Below are positions 8,286-16,639 of a stretch of DNA of 31,525 nucleotides, in pieces. Where the stretch lies: positions 1-31,525 of the forward strand of contig CAUSQL010000017.1 in the NCBI GenBank assembly GCA_963533935.1, given 5' to 3'. Position numbers and translations under genes: made by a program. Position 1 is the stretch's first letter. Every line of letters starts with the position of its first letter. The notes beneath the pieces were generated by a model. It ran no database searches. It was not told the origin of the DNA and worked only from the letters and a program-made list of their open reading frames with translations. The stretch is from CAUSKK01 sp963533935 (GTDB lineage: Bacteria; Pseudomonadota; Gammaproteobacteria; Cardiobacteriales; Cardiobacteriaceae).

Positions 8286-9251
8286 ATGTTTAATTGGCTA
8301 AAACGTAAAAAAACCAGCGAAGACACGGCGGAGCAGCTGCCGGCGGACCAGGGCGGCTATCTGGCCCGGCTGCGCCAGGGCCTGAGCAAGACCCGCGACG
8401 GCCTGAGCAATCTCTTTCTGGGCAAGAAGAAAATCGACGCAGATTTGTTAGAGGAGCTGGAAACCCAGCTGCTCACCGCCGACCTGGGCATGGATTTAAC
8501 CTTGAAATTAATGGCGAAAATTACGGAAAAATTAAACCGTAAGGAGCTGGCCGACGGCGAAGCCCTGCGTGCGGCCCTGGCCGACGAAATGCTGGCCCTG
8601 CTGCCGGCCGACGAGCAGCCGACCCGCGCCGGCACGCCCCACGTAATCCTGATGGTGGGCATTAATGGCGCCGGCAAGACCACCACCATTGGCAAATTAA
8701 CGGCCCGCTTCCAGGCGGAGGGGAAAAAAGTAATGCTGGCCGCCGGCGACACCTTCCGCGCCGCGGCGGTGGAACAGCTACAGAGCTGGGGCCAACGCAA
8801 TCAGGTGCCGGTCATCGCCCAGGCCACCGGTGCCGACAGCGCCTCCGTGGCCTACGACGCCCTGGAATCGGCCCGGGCCCGCGGCCAGGACATTCTCATC
8901 ATCGACACCGCCGGCCGCCTGCACACCCAGAATCACCTAATGGACGAATTGAAAAAGATTAAGCGGGTGCTGGGGCGGCTGGACCCGAGCGCGCCCCAGG
9001 AAACCCTACTGGTCATCGACGGCGGCACCGGCCAGAACGCCCTGCGCCAGGCGGAGGAATTCCATCAGGCGGTGGGCCTGGACGGCATTGTCCTCACCAA
9101 GCTGGACGGCACGGCCAAGGGCGGCATCGTGCTGGCCATCGCCGAGAAGCTGGCGGTGCCAATCCGCTTCATCGGTTTGGGTGAGGCCAAGGAGGACCTG
9201 CGCGAATTTAACGGTAGCGCTTTCATTCGCGCCTTGTTGTATAATGATTGA
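8286..9251 (+). CDS. ftsY: Signal recognition particle receptor FtsY
   Basis: The 321-residue SRP receptor GTPase docks ribosome-nascent chain complexes at the inner membrane. It has a short basic N-terminus rather than the long acidic A domain of E. coli FtsY (497 residues). A helical N domain follows, then the G domain: P-loop GINGAGKTTTIGKL (about 124-137), GDTFRAAAVEQL, DTAGRLHTQ and TKLDGTAKGG. The usual DA-TGQNA motif reads DGGTGQNAL. AAGGAG precedes the ATG. In E. coli ftsY is followed by ftsE, ftsX and rpoH; here rpoH follows directly. Confidence 0.97.
   Translation: MFNWLKRKKTSEDTAEQLPADQGGYLARLRQGLSKTRDGLSNLFLGKKKIDADLLEELETQLLTADLGMDLTLKLMAKITEKLNRKELADGEALRAALADEMLALLPADEQPTRAGTPHVILMVGINGAGKTTTIGKLTARFQAEGKKVMLAAGDTFRAAAVEQLQSWGQRNQVPVIAQATGADSASVAYDALESARARGQDILIIDTAGRLHTQNHLMDELKKIKRVLGRLDPSAPQETLLVIDGGTGQNALRQAEEFHQAVGLDGIVLTKLDGTAKGGIVLAIAEKLAVPIRFIGLGEAKEDLREFNGSAFIRALLYND
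9240..9245 (+). promoter_or_regulatory. Candidate -10 box ahead of rpoH
   Basis: A perfect TATAAT overlaps the last codons of ftsY, 29 bases before the rpoH ATG. No good -35 is present at standard spacing, so a separate rpoH promoter is only suggested. Confidence 0.3.
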
Positions 9252-9273
9252 AAAAATAAATGGAAGAGAAATA

Positions 9274-10158
9274 ATGACAGAGAAAAATTTAATAACCACC
9301 AACGGCGGCGCTTTGGCCGGCCAACAATGGCTTAGCCCCGCCATCGATTTAGACCACTACATCGCCAAAGTGCGGCAAATTCCCGTCTTGGCCCCGGAAG
9401 AAGAGTACGCCCTGGCCAAGAAATTCCACGAAGAGAACGATTTACTGGCGGCCCAGCAGCTGGTAATTCACCACTTGAAGTTTGTGGTGCACATCGCCCG
9501 CAGCTTCAATGGCTACGGCCTGTACCTGGGCGACCTGATTCAGGAAGGTAACATCGGCCTGATGAAGGCGGTGAAACGCTTTGAACCCAGCCGCGGCGTG
9601 CGTTTAGTGTCCTTTGCCGTGCACTGGATTAAGAGTGAAATTCACGAGTTCGTCATTAAAAACTGGCGGCTGGTGAAAATTGCGACGACCAAAGCCCAGC
9701 GCAAATTATTCTTTAACCTGCGTTCCATGAAGAAAAGCCTGAACTGGTTGAATGCCAGCGAGGCCAAGGCCATTGCCAAGGAATTGGACGTGCCATTGAA
9801 GGACGTCTACGAAATGGAGCAGCGCATCAACGGCCAGGACATGGCCTTTAACGCCCATGAGAGTGAGGAGGACGAGGGCTACAACCCGGAAATGTGGCTC
9901 AGCGACGAGGGCGCCGACCCGGCCCTGCATGCGGAAAGCGCCGAAGAAAGTAATTTCGTGCAGAAGCGGCTGGCCGAGGGGCTGCGCAGCCTGGATTCCC
10001 GCAGCCGGGCCATTGTGGAAGCCCGCTGGCTGAATGAGGAGGAAGGTAAGGCCACCCTGCAGAGCCTAGCCGACGAGTACCAGGTTTCCGCCGAACGCAT
10101 TCGCCAAATCGAGGCCCAGGCCATGAAGCATTTGAAAAGCTACTTGGTGCACGGCTAA
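9274..10158 (+). CDS. rpoH: RNA polymerase heat-shock sigma factor (sigma-32)
   Basis: The 294-residue sigma factor directs RNA polymerase to heat-shock promoters. It contains the diagnostic RpoH box QRKLFFNLR, a region 2 core with DLIQEGNIGLMKAVKRFEPSRGVR, and a region 4 helix-turn-helix ending SAERIRQIEAQAMKHLK. The chosen ATG at 9274 has a GGAAGA site 6 nt upstream; an upstream extension in the same frame merely overlaps ftsY and lacks family similarity. The gene lies 22 nt after ftsY, with ftsE and ftsX absent, and fur follows almost without a gap. A heat-unfolded mRNA structure, as in E. coli, cannot be judged by eye. Confidence 0.97.
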   Translation: MTEKNLITTNGGALAGQQWLSPAIDLDHYIAKVRQIPVLAPEEEYALAKKFHEENDLLAAQQLVIHHLKFVVHIARSFNGYGLYLGDLIQEGNIGLMKAVKRFEPSRGVRLVSFAVHWIKSEIHEFVIKNWRLVKIATTKAQRKLFFNLRSMKKSLNWLNASEAKAIAKELDVPLKDVYEMEQRINGQDMAFNAHESEEDEGYNPEMWLSDEGADPALHAESAEESNFVQKRLAEGLRSLDSRSRAIVEARWLNEEEGKATLQSLADEYQVSAERIRQIEAQAMKHLKSYLVHG

Positions 10159-10185
10159 CGCATGTCAGACAAACCAGGAAAGAAA

Positions 10186-10599
10186 ATGAGCCACCCAATC
10201 CGTAAGGCGGGGCTGAAAGTTACCGGGCCCCGCATGAAAATCCTCGAAATCATGCAGCGGGAGACCAGCGACAACGACGTGCATCTGAGCGCCGAGGACG
10301 TTTATAAAATCCTGCTGCGCAACGAGGAGGACATTGGCCTGGCCACGGTCTACCGGGTGCTAACCCAGTTTGAGCAGGCCGGGCTGCTGAAGCGCCACAA
10401 CTTCGAGGGCAACCACAGCGTGTTTGAGGTGGACAACGGCGACAACCACAACCACCTGATGTGCGTTAAGACCGGCAAGATGGTGGAATTTCAGGACGAT
10501 AAGCTGAAGGAATACCTGAAGGAGGTGGCGAAGAAGTACGACTTCGAGCTGGAAGACCACGGCCTCACCTTATTCGGTATTTACAACGGCAAGGATTAG
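10186..10599 (+). CDS. fur: Ferric uptake regulator
   Basis: This iron-sensing repressor has the winged helix with GLATVYRVLTQFEQAGLLKRHNFEG and a metal-binding dimerisation domain with NHNHLMC. The E. coli zinc pair CLDCG reads CVKTG here, and the C-terminal CXXXXC pair is absent; Pseudomonas Fur is similar, so the structural zinc site is lost but function is expected. I start at the ATG at 10186 (137 residues), which has an AGGAAAG site. An upstream in-frame ATG at 10162, 3 nt after the rpoH stop, gives 145 residues but has no Shine-Dalgarno. Cotranscription with rpoH is likely, and a terminator follows. Confidence 0.95.
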   Translation: MSHPIRKAGLKVTGPRMKILEIMQRETSDNDVHLSAEDVYKILLRNEEDIGLATVYRVLTQFEQAGLLKRHNFEGNHSVFEVDNGDNHNHLMCVKTGKMVEFQDDKLKEYLKEVAKKYDFELEDHGLTLFGIYNGKD

Positions 10600-10616
10600 C
10601 GCGAACAGAAGCAAGC

Positions 10617-10641
10617 AAAAAGCGGGTTTATTCCCGCTTTT
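10617..10641 (+). terminator. Rho-independent terminator after fur
   Basis: AAAGCGGG pairs with CCCGCTTT around a 6-nt loop, followed by T residues, 18 nt after the fur stop. Confidence 0.85.
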
Positions 10642-10647
10642 CTATTA

Positions 10648-10727
10648 TTTACCGACGGACGGGCGCTTAGGCTGTATGTATTTTTAACCTAAATTACATA
10701 CAGCCTAAGCGTCCGTCTGTTTGTAAA
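10648..10727. repeat. Palindromic doublet element 5
   Basis: Arms 10648-10680 and 10695-10727 (33 nt) pair nearly perfectly around a 14-nt loop. Both arms carry the box AGGC/GCCT, different from the CCCC of most copies. It sits just behind the fur terminator, between tandem genes. Confidence 0.95.
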
Positions 10728-10730
10728 ACT

Positions 10731-10773
10731 AGGCGCGTGAGCGCAGCGAACAACCGCCCCTCCGTTTGTAAAT
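10731..10773. repeat. Fragment of a long-variant palindromic element
   Basis: The stretch ends in AACCGCCCCTCCGTTTGTAA. The junction AACCGCCC is the one seen in the right arm of the long variant at 23960-24021, not in ordinary copies. The inner part contains GCGCGTGAGCGC. It abuts element 5, suggesting deletion or replacement of part of an older long element. Confidence 0.55.
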
Positions 10774-10856
10774 CACCCATTCACGGCCGCCGCACTTGAG
10801 TCCTGGCGCCGCCGCCGTTTGGCCTTAGAATTAGGGCTTTTGATTTAAGGACTCCC

Positions 10857-11885
10857 ATGCCGTTAAAGAGCAAGATTGACCAGGTGCTCGCCGAAGCCCT
10901 GGAGGCCTTGGATAAGATTGAGGAAATCAAGTCCAATGCCCTGGATAGCCTGAAGAACAGCTATCTGTCGAAGAAGGGCAAATTCGCCGAATTCAGCCAA
11001 ATGCTGGCCACCGCCAGCGCCGAGGAGCGGCCCCGGCTCGGACAAATCATCAACGGCGCCCGGGATAAATTCATCGCCGCCCTTGAGGAGAAGCGCCGCC
11101 AGCTGCAGCAACGGCAGCTGGCCGCCAAACTGGCCAGCGAAACCATCGACATTTCCCTGGAACGGCCCCGGTGGCGTGGCTCCCTGCACCCGGTAACCCT
11201 GACCCGCCGCGCCATCGAGGGCTGGTTCGGCCGCCTGGGCTTTCAGATTAAGGACGGGCCGGAGTTGGAGGACGATTTCCACAATTTCACCGCGCTGAAC
11301 ATGCCGGAGCAGCACCCGGCCCGGGCCATGCAGGACACCTTTTACATCAATCCGCACCTGGTGCTGCGCACCCACACCTCCGGCGTGCAAATCCGCAGCC
11401 TGGAAGAACAGGGCGCGCCGCTGCGCATCATCGCCCCCGGCCGCGTCTACCGTTCGGACTACGACCAGACCCACACGCCCATGTTTCACCAGATTGAAGG
11501 GCTGGTCATTGATAAAACCAGCAATTTCGCCAATTTGAAGGGGCTAATCATCAATTTCCTCCGCGATTTCTTCGCCGCCCGCGGCGGCCAGCTGCTGATT
11601 CAGTTTCGCCCCTCCTTCTTCCCCTTCACCGAACCGTCGGCGGAGGTGGACATTGCCTTTGTGGACGGCGCCGGCCGCCGTTCCCGCTGGCTGGAGGTGC
11701 TCGGCTGCGGCATGACCCACCCGCAGGTGCTGCGCAACTGTGGCATCGACCCGGAGCAGTACCAGGGCTACGCCTTCGGCATGGGGCTGGAGCGGCTGGC
11801 CATGCTGCGCTACGGCGCGCCGGATTTACGGCAATTCTTTGAAAACGACCTGCGTTTTCTCAATCAATTTTACGGGGAGGGTTAA
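10857..11885 (+). CDS. pheS: Phenylalanyl-tRNA synthetase alpha subunit
   Basis: The 342-residue catalytic subunit of the alpha2-beta2 enzyme charges tRNA-Phe. An N-terminal coiled-coil arm (about residues 1-100) is followed by the class II catalytic core: motif 2 region HTSGVQIRSL...RVYRSDYDQTHTPMFHQIEG and motif 3 GMGLERLAMLRYG. MPEQHPARAMQDTFY is typical of the family. AAGGA precedes the ATG. The stop codon abuts the pheT ATG, as expected for cotranslated subunits. Confidence 0.98.
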   Translation: MPLKSKIDQVLAEALEALDKIEEIKSNALDSLKNSYLSKKGKFAEFSQMLATASAEERPRLGQIINGARDKFIAALEEKRRQLQQRQLAAKLASETIDISLERPRWRGSLHPVTLTRRAIEGWFGRLGFQIKDGPELEDDFHNFTALNMPEQHPARAMQDTFYINPHLVLRTHTSGVQIRSLEEQGAPLRIIAPGRVYRSDYDQTHTPMFHQIEGLVIDKTSNFANLKGLIINFLRDFFAARGGQLLIQFRPSFFPFTEPSAEVDIAFVDGAGRRSRWLEVLGCGMTHPQVLRNCGIDPEQYQGYAFGMGLERLAMLRYGAPDLRQFFENDLRFLNQFYGEG

Positions 11886-14243
11886 ATGCGTTTAAGCAGC
11901 GAATATTTGCAAAATTACCAGGGCATTCACATCGCCAGCGACCTGCTGGCGGAGCGGCTAACCATGGGCGGCCTGGAACTGGACGAGCTAATTCCCCTGG
12001 CGCCGCCCTTTTCTGGAGTCATCGTCGCCGAGGTGCGCAGCATGGAGAAGCACCCGGACGCGGACAAGCTGCGCATTGCCCGGGTCTTCAACGGCCGGGA
12101 GGAATTACAGATTGTCTGCGGCGCGCCCAACCTGACGGCGCCGAGCAAGGTGCCCCTGGCCACCATCGGTGCGGAACTGCCCGGCGGCCTGAAGATTAAG
12201 AAGGGTAAGCTGCGCGGGGTGGAATCCTTCGGCATGCTCTGTTCCGCCCGGGAGCTGGGCCTCAGCGAAGAGAGCAGCGGCCTGCTGCTGCTGCCGGCGG
12301 ACGCGCCGGTGGGCCTGGATATCCGTGAATATCTCCGCTTAAACGGGGAAATTCTCGATTTGAACGTTACCCCCAACCGCGGCGACTGCCTGAGCCACCG
12401 CGGCCTGGTGCGGGAAATCGCCCTGCTGTGCAGGGATTTATTGCCGGCGGACTTTAAGGCCCAGGAACCGGCCTGGCCGGAATTTACCGACAGGGGAAGC
12501 GCCCCCCCGTTGGTAAAAAATGAAGCAACCCTGGCGGCCTGCCCCGCCTATCACCTGCGGGCCATTCGCGGCCTGGACAATCGCCGGCCCACGCCGGACT
12601 ACATGGTGCGGCGGCTGGAGCAGGCCGGACTGCGCTGCCACGACCCGCTGGTGGACATCACTAACTTCGTCATGCTGGAGCTGGGCACGCCGCTGCACGC
12701 CTTCGACAGCGACCAGATTAGCGGCCCGGTGCAGCTGCGCTGGGGCCGCGCCGGGGAAAAATTAACCCTGCTCAACGGCAGTGAGGCGGCGCTGGACAGC
12801 GATTTTCTACTGATTGCCGACGAGGAGAAGGCCCTGGCCGTGGCCGGGGTCATGGGCGGCCAGGCCAGCAGCTGTAGCAGCGATACCAGGAACATTTACT
12901 TGGAAAGCGCCTGGTTCAATCCGACCGCCATCGCCGGCCGGGCGCGGCGGCTGAACCTTAGCTCCGACGCGGCGGCCCGCTTTGAACGGGGCGTGGATTA
13001 TCAGTTGCAGCGCCGGGCCCTGGACTACGCCACCGCGCTGATTCTGGAAATCTGCGGCGGCGAGGCTAGCCCGGTGGCCCACGTGGGCGACGCGAGCCTA
13101 CTGCCGCAGCGGCCTCCCATTAATCTGGATTTAAACCGGGTGGAAAAATGGCTGGGCCGCAGCTACGAAAAGCAGCGGGTGGTGGAAATCTTTAGCGCCC
13201 TGGGCTGCACCGTGGCCGATGGGGGCGAAAGTCTGGCGGTAACCGCGCCCAGCTGGCGCTTCGACCTCACCATTCCCGAGGATTTAATTGAGGAAATCGC
13301 CCGGGTGGACGGCTACGGGCAAATTCCCGACCTGCTGCCGCCCTTCCCCTACCAGGAGCGGGACGACTTTAACCCCCACTGGCCGGCGGAGCAGCTGGCG
13401 GCCCTCGGCTTCAATGAGGCCATCACCTACAGCTTCCTTGACCCGCAACTGCAGGAAGCCTTTAAGCTCGGCCCGGCCATCGACCTGCAAAACCCCATCA
13501 GCGCTCATTTGAGCCAGCTGCGCCTCAGTCTAATTCCGAACCTGGTGCAGGCGGTGCAGTACAACCGCAACCGGCAGCAGCCGAATCTGCGGCTGTTTGA
13601 GATTGGCCGGGTCTTCCTCGGTGCGGCAGCACAGCCCTACCGGGTGGCGGGAGTCCTAGCCGGCCTGGCGGCGCCGGAGAGTGCGCTGACCGAGAAGCGG
13701 CCGGTGGACTTCTACGACGGCCAGGCGGCGGTGCGGGCATTGCTGGGGCCGCGGCCGGTGCAGTTCGTCCGTTCCCAGCGCTCCTTCCTGCACCCGGGCC
13801 AGAGCGCCGACGTGATTTTAAATGGGAGAACGGTGGGCTGGCTCGGTGCCCTGCACCCGGCGCTGCTGGAGGAGTTGGCCATTAAGGGTGGAGAAATATT
13901 CTGCTTTGAACTGGAAATGGCCGCCCTGGCGCCCTTGCCATTGCCCCGCTACCGGCCCCTGCCCCGCTTCCCGGCGGTGCGGCGGGATTTGGCCCTGCTG
14001 GTGCCCAAGGAATTGCCGGCGGAAACGCTGCTGGCGGCGGCGCGCCAACAGCTGGGCGACCTGCTCAGCGACGGCTTCTGCTTTGACGTTTACGAAAGCG
14101 CCACCCTGGGGGCGCGCAAGAGTTTGGCCCTGGCGCTCATCTGTCAGAATCCGGAAAAAACCTTGCAAGATGAAGAACTTAACCCCATAATCGATGCTCT
14201 AATTAAGCATTTGAAAGATAAATTTGACGCCGATTTGAGGTAG
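11886..14243 (+). CDS. pheT: Phenylalanyl-tRNA synthetase beta subunit
   Basis: The 785-residue beta subunit binds tRNA-Phe and edits mischarged Tyr. Domains in order: an EMAPII-like tRNA-binding domain (about 38-150, with KHPDADKLRIARV), B3/B4 editing domain, B5 domain, core and a C-terminal FDX-ACB anticodon-binding domain (RYRPLPRFPAVRRDLALLV). GGGAGG at the end of pheS is its ribosome site. Residues about 200-211 (FTDRGSAPPLVK) are encoded by a 35-nt copy of the palindromic repeat unit, in the linker before the conserved ACPAYHLRAI stretch. The reading frame is intact and the length normal (E. coli 795). Confidence 0.97.
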   Translation: MRLSSEYLQNYQGIHIASDLLAERLTMGGLELDELIPLAPPFSGVIVAEVRSMEKHPDADKLRIARVFNGREELQIVCGAPNLTAPSKVPLATIGAELPGGLKIKKGKLRGVESFGMLCSARELGLSEESSGLLLLPADAPVGLDIREYLRLNGEILDLNVTPNRGDCLSHRGLVREIALLCRDLLPADFKAQEPAWPEFTDRGSAPPLVKNEATLAACPAYHLRAIRGLDNRRPTPDYMVRRLEQAGLRCHDPLVDITNFVMLELGTPLHAFDSDQISGPVQLRWGRAGEKLTLLNGSEAALDSDFLLIADEEKALAVAGVMGGQASSCSSDTRNIYLESAWFNPTAIAGRARRLNLSSDAAARFERGVDYQLQRRALDYATALILEICGGEASPVAHVGDASLLPQRPPINLDLNRVEKWLGRSYEKQRVVEIFSALGCTVADGGESLAVTAPSWRFDLTIPEDLIEEIARVDGYGQIPDLLPPFPYQERDDFNPHWPAEQLAALGFNEAITYSFLDPQLQEAFKLGPAIDLQNPISAHLSQLRLSLIPNLVQAVQYNRNRQQPNLRLFEIGRVFLGAAAQPYRVAGVLAGLAAPESALTEKRPVDFYDGQAAVRALLGPRPVQFVRSQRSFLHPGQSADVILNGRTVGWLGALHPALLEELAIKGGEIFCFELEMAALAPLPLPRYRPLPRFPAVRRDLALLVPKELPAETLLAAARQQLGDLLSDGFCFDVYESATLGARKSLALALICQNPEKTLQDEELNPIIDALIKHLKDKFDADLR
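12483..12517. repeat. Palindromic-family unit inside the pheT coding sequence
   Basis: A 35-nt unit in reverse orientation starts TTTACCGACAGGGGAAGCGC and ends GTTGGTAAA, matching the intergenic units in core and ends. It is read in frame as part of PheT. It is the only copy I see inside a gene. Confidence 0.85.
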
Positions 14244-14247
14244 GAAT

Positions 14248-14544
14248 ATGACACTAACAAAAGCAGATATTGTGGAATCACTGATTACCCAGGTGAAGCT
14301 GTCCCGCCCCGATGCCCGCAATATTGTCGATGATATGTTTGCGGAAATCCGCGATTGTCTAGCGCAGAATGAAGCGGTAAAAATTTCCGGCTTTGGCAAC
14401 TTTGAGTTGCGTAATAAGCGGGAACGGCCGGGCCGCAACCCGAAGACCGGCGAAGAGGTGGCCATTTCCGCCCGCCGGGTGGTCAGCTTCCGCGCCGGCC
14501 AGAAGCTGAAGTCCCGGGTGGTGGACGTGGCCCCGCGGGGCTAA
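14248..14544 (+). CDS. ihfA: Integration host factor alpha subunit
   Basis: The 98-residue DNA-bending protein forms a heterodimer with IhfB. It matches E. coli IhfA along its length: KISGFGNFELRNKRERPGRNPKTGEEV, with the intercalating Pro in the beta arm (RPGRNPKTG), and ARRVVSFRAGQKLKSRV. It begins 4 nt after the pheT stop with a TAGGA site and closes the pheS-pheT-ihfA operon, as in E. coli. A terminator follows. Confidence 0.97.
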   Translation: MTLTKADIVESLITQVKLSRPDARNIVDDMFAEIRDCLAQNEAVKISGFGNFELRNKRERPGRNPKTGEEVAISARRVVSFRAGQKLKSRVVDVAPRG

Positions 14545-14562
14545 TGGGGCAAAGGCGCCAGC

Positions 14563-14590
14563 AAAAGCCAGGTTAAGCCTGGCTTTTTTT
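14563..14590 (+). terminator. Rho-independent terminator after ihfA
   Basis: AAAAGCCAGG pairs with CCTGGCTTTT around 5 nt, followed by more T residues. It lies 18 nt after the ihfA stop. Confidence 0.93.
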
Positions 14591-14660
14591 GTGGCGCTGG
14601 CGGAGGCCGACTTTTCCCCGCGGGCCCGTTAAACTAAGCGCTTTTTCTAAAGGTAATGCC

Positions 14661-15293
14661 ATGAAGCACGGGACGCTGGATTTAATTGCCAAGAGCAAAT
14701 ACTTTGATTTATTTGGGGTTTTCCTGGTTTTTCTCTCCGCCCACCTGGCCGGCTATCTCTACGACAATCTGGCCGCCACGAAATTTTTTCGCAACAGTGC
14801 CTGGGCCGGCTACATTGATTTTCTCCATGGGAATAAGGCGGCGCCGCTGTCCTATCCCATCACCTTCATCATCTACATCTACGCCATTGAAAAATGGATG
14901 CAGACGGAGAAATACCGCACCAGCCAGCCGCTGGCAGGGCGCCAGGCACTGTGGGCCTTCGGCCTGGTGGCCGCCATCTGCCTGTCCTTCAGTTACTACA
15001 TCAACGACCTGGGCTTCGATGCCCATAATCGGGGCGCCATCTTCTGGTTTACCACCGTGGTGTTCGCCCTGTCCCTGGCCGGCAATATCCTCAACGCCAT
15101 GAAATTAACGGTGCAGTGGAAGTTCTGGTTCCTTTACAACCTGGCGCAGCTGGCCAAATCCCTGGTGCAGGGCAATTTCGCCAATGTGGGCAAGTACATT
15201 TATTACCTGATTAACGCCATCGCCTGCCTGGACTTCTGGCGGAAATTCGACCGGCCCCGGGAAACGGTCAATGGGGAAGCGGTCAATGGTTAG
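14661..15293 (+). CDS. PnuC-like multi-pass membrane protein
   Basis: The 210-residue protein has about six to seven hydrophobic segments. Its C-terminal half (LSLAGNILNAMK, WKFWFLYNLAQLAKSLVQGNF, KYIYYLINAIACLDFWRKF) follows the spacing of aromatic and Asn residues in PnuC nicotinamide riboside transporters. Transport of a vitamin B3 precursor is therefore a guess. The ATG at 14661 has AAGGTA upstream; the frame is open further upstream but without support. The 3' end overlaps the next gene by 8 nt. An ABC-type permease is an alternative, considering its GldG-like neighbour, but it lacks the ABC-2 look. Confidence 0.5.
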   Translation: MKHGTLDLIAKSKYFDLFGVFLVFLSAHLAGYLYDNLAATKFFRNSAWAGYIDFLHGNKAAPLSYPITFIIYIYAIEKWMQTEKYRTSQPLAGRQALWAFGLVAAICLSFSYYINDLGFDAHNRGAIFWFTTVVFALSLAGNILNAMKLTVQWKFWFLYNLAQLAKSLVQGNFANVGKYIYYLINAIACLDFWRKFDRPRETVNGEAVNG

Positions 15294-16602
15294 GAACCGC
15301 TGGTGGCGCTGGGGCCGCTGGCTGCTGTTGCTGCTCTTCACGGTCAGCGCCAACTATCTGATTTTGCAGAATAATTATTTCTGGACGCTACGGGGCACCG
15401 AGAGCATTCAGCTGTCGGCGGCGCAGAAGAAGAGTCTGGCGGCGCTGCCGCCGGTGCATTTGGAAATCTACGCCCGGCGCAACCCCCAGCTGCGGCGGGC
15501 CATGGACAATCTGCTGCGGCCGCTGCTGGTCTACGTGCCGAGCCTGACCGTCAGCTACGTTAATCCGGATTTGGACCCGGTGAAGGCGCAGCGCCGCGAC
15601 ATCACCGCCGAGGGCCAGCTGTACCTGGAAACGGCCCGCGGCGGCCAGAAAATTGCCCTGGCCAGCGCCCCGGCCCTGGTGCGGGCCCTGCTGGCCGAAG
15701 TTAGCGACAGCGACCGCTTCATCGTGCACCTGCAGGGCCACGGCGAGCGGGACTACCTCAGCGACAGCGCCGGCTCCTGGCGCAGCTTCTACCGCCGGCT
15801 CCAGGCCGGCGACATCAGCCACGGCGTCTTTGATTTAAAGGACGGCCCGCTGCCCCAGTCGGCGGAGGCGCTGGTCATCGCCGACCCGGACCCCATTCCC
15901 ACCGCCGACCAGCAGCTGCTGGCCGCGGCCATTGATAGGGGTCTGAACCTGCTCTACAGCACCGACGTGCAGAAGCACTATCTGCCGGAATTTCTCCAGC
16001 AAATCAGCGGTTTAGCCATCGTGGACGGCAAAATCGTCAGCGCCGCCAGCCTCGCCCGCGGCCTGGAGAATCCGCAATTTCTAGTGGTGGAAGACCTGGG
16101 CGACACGCCCATCACCCGGCCCATGACCAAGTCGCCGCTGCTGCCGGAGGCGGTGGGCTTTAAAGAAACCGGGCCCAGCGCGTGGCGGCGCCAGGTGCTG
16201 CTGTGGTCGGACGCCAAGAGCTGGGCGGAGCGGGGCGATATGGCCAAGCCGCCGGTGAAATTTGACGCGGACGAAGATGTGCGCGGCCCCATCGCTCTGG
16301 GCTGGCTGCTGACCCGGCCGCACCCCAGCAGGGCGGGGCAGACCCAATCCATCGTTATCCTCGGCGACAGCGACCTGGCCCAGGAGAACTACCTGGCCAG
16401 CGGCGGCAACAGCCAGCTGCTGGACAATATCGTCGGCCAGCTGCGTTCGGTGGCGGTGAATCGAATTGTCGCCACCGAACGGCCCGACCAGTTCATCAAC
16501 CTGGCCGATGAACACCAGATGGCCCTGGCGGTGCTGCTGCTGACCCTACCGCTGGTGCTACTGGTGGGCGGCCTGCTGTGGTGGCGCTGGCGCTATCGCT
16601 AG
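15286..16602 (+). CDS. GldG-like membrane-anchored protein (ABC auxiliary family)
   Basis: The 438-residue protein has one N-terminal membrane segment (WLLLLLFTVSANYLIL), a long extracytoplasmic region and a C-terminal segment (ALAVLLLTLPLVLLVGGLLWWRW) with a basic tail. QLSAAQKKSLAALPPVHLEIYA, VSYVNPDLDP and IVILGDSDLAQENYL fit the GldG/ABC_transp_aux proteins that normally work with an ABC ATPase and an ABC-2 permease. Neither partner is in the window, so it looks orphaned. I use the ATG at 15286 (GGGAAG site, 8-nt overlap with the preceding gene). An ATG at 15271 would add five residues. Its function is unknown. Confidence 0.7.
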   Translation: MVRNRWWRWGRWLLLLLFTVSANYLILQNNYFWTLRGTESIQLSAAQKKSLAALPPVHLEIYARRNPQLRRAMDNLLRPLLVYVPSLTVSYVNPDLDPVKAQRRDITAEGQLYLETARGGQKIALASAPALVRALLAEVSDSDRFIVHLQGHGERDYLSDSAGSWRSFYRRLQAGDISHGVFDLKDGPLPQSAEALVIADPDPIPTADQQLLAAAIDRGLNLLYSTDVQKHYLPEFLQQISGLAIVDGKIVSAASLARGLENPQFLVVEDLGDTPITRPMTKSPLLPEAVGFKETGPSAWRRQVLLWSDAKSWAERGDMAKPPVKFDADEDVRGPIALGWLLTRPHPSRAGQTQSIVILGDSDLAQENYLASGGNSQLLDNIVGQLRSVAVNRIVATERPDQFINLADEHQMALAVLLLTLPLVLLVGGLLWWRWRYR

Positions 16603-16639
16603 CGGGGCCGCCGGCCGCTTAGCCATCTTAAATAGAGTA

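Noticed and set aside
9088..9273. In-frame upstream extension of RpoH inside ftsY
   Set aside because: It overlaps ftsY in another frame, lacks a ribosome site, and RpoH proteins start where the ATG at 9274 places them.
10860..14170. Several long reverse-strand open frames opposite pheS and pheT
   Set aside because: They are by-products of high GC content; no start sites or family motifs, and the forward genes explain the sequence.
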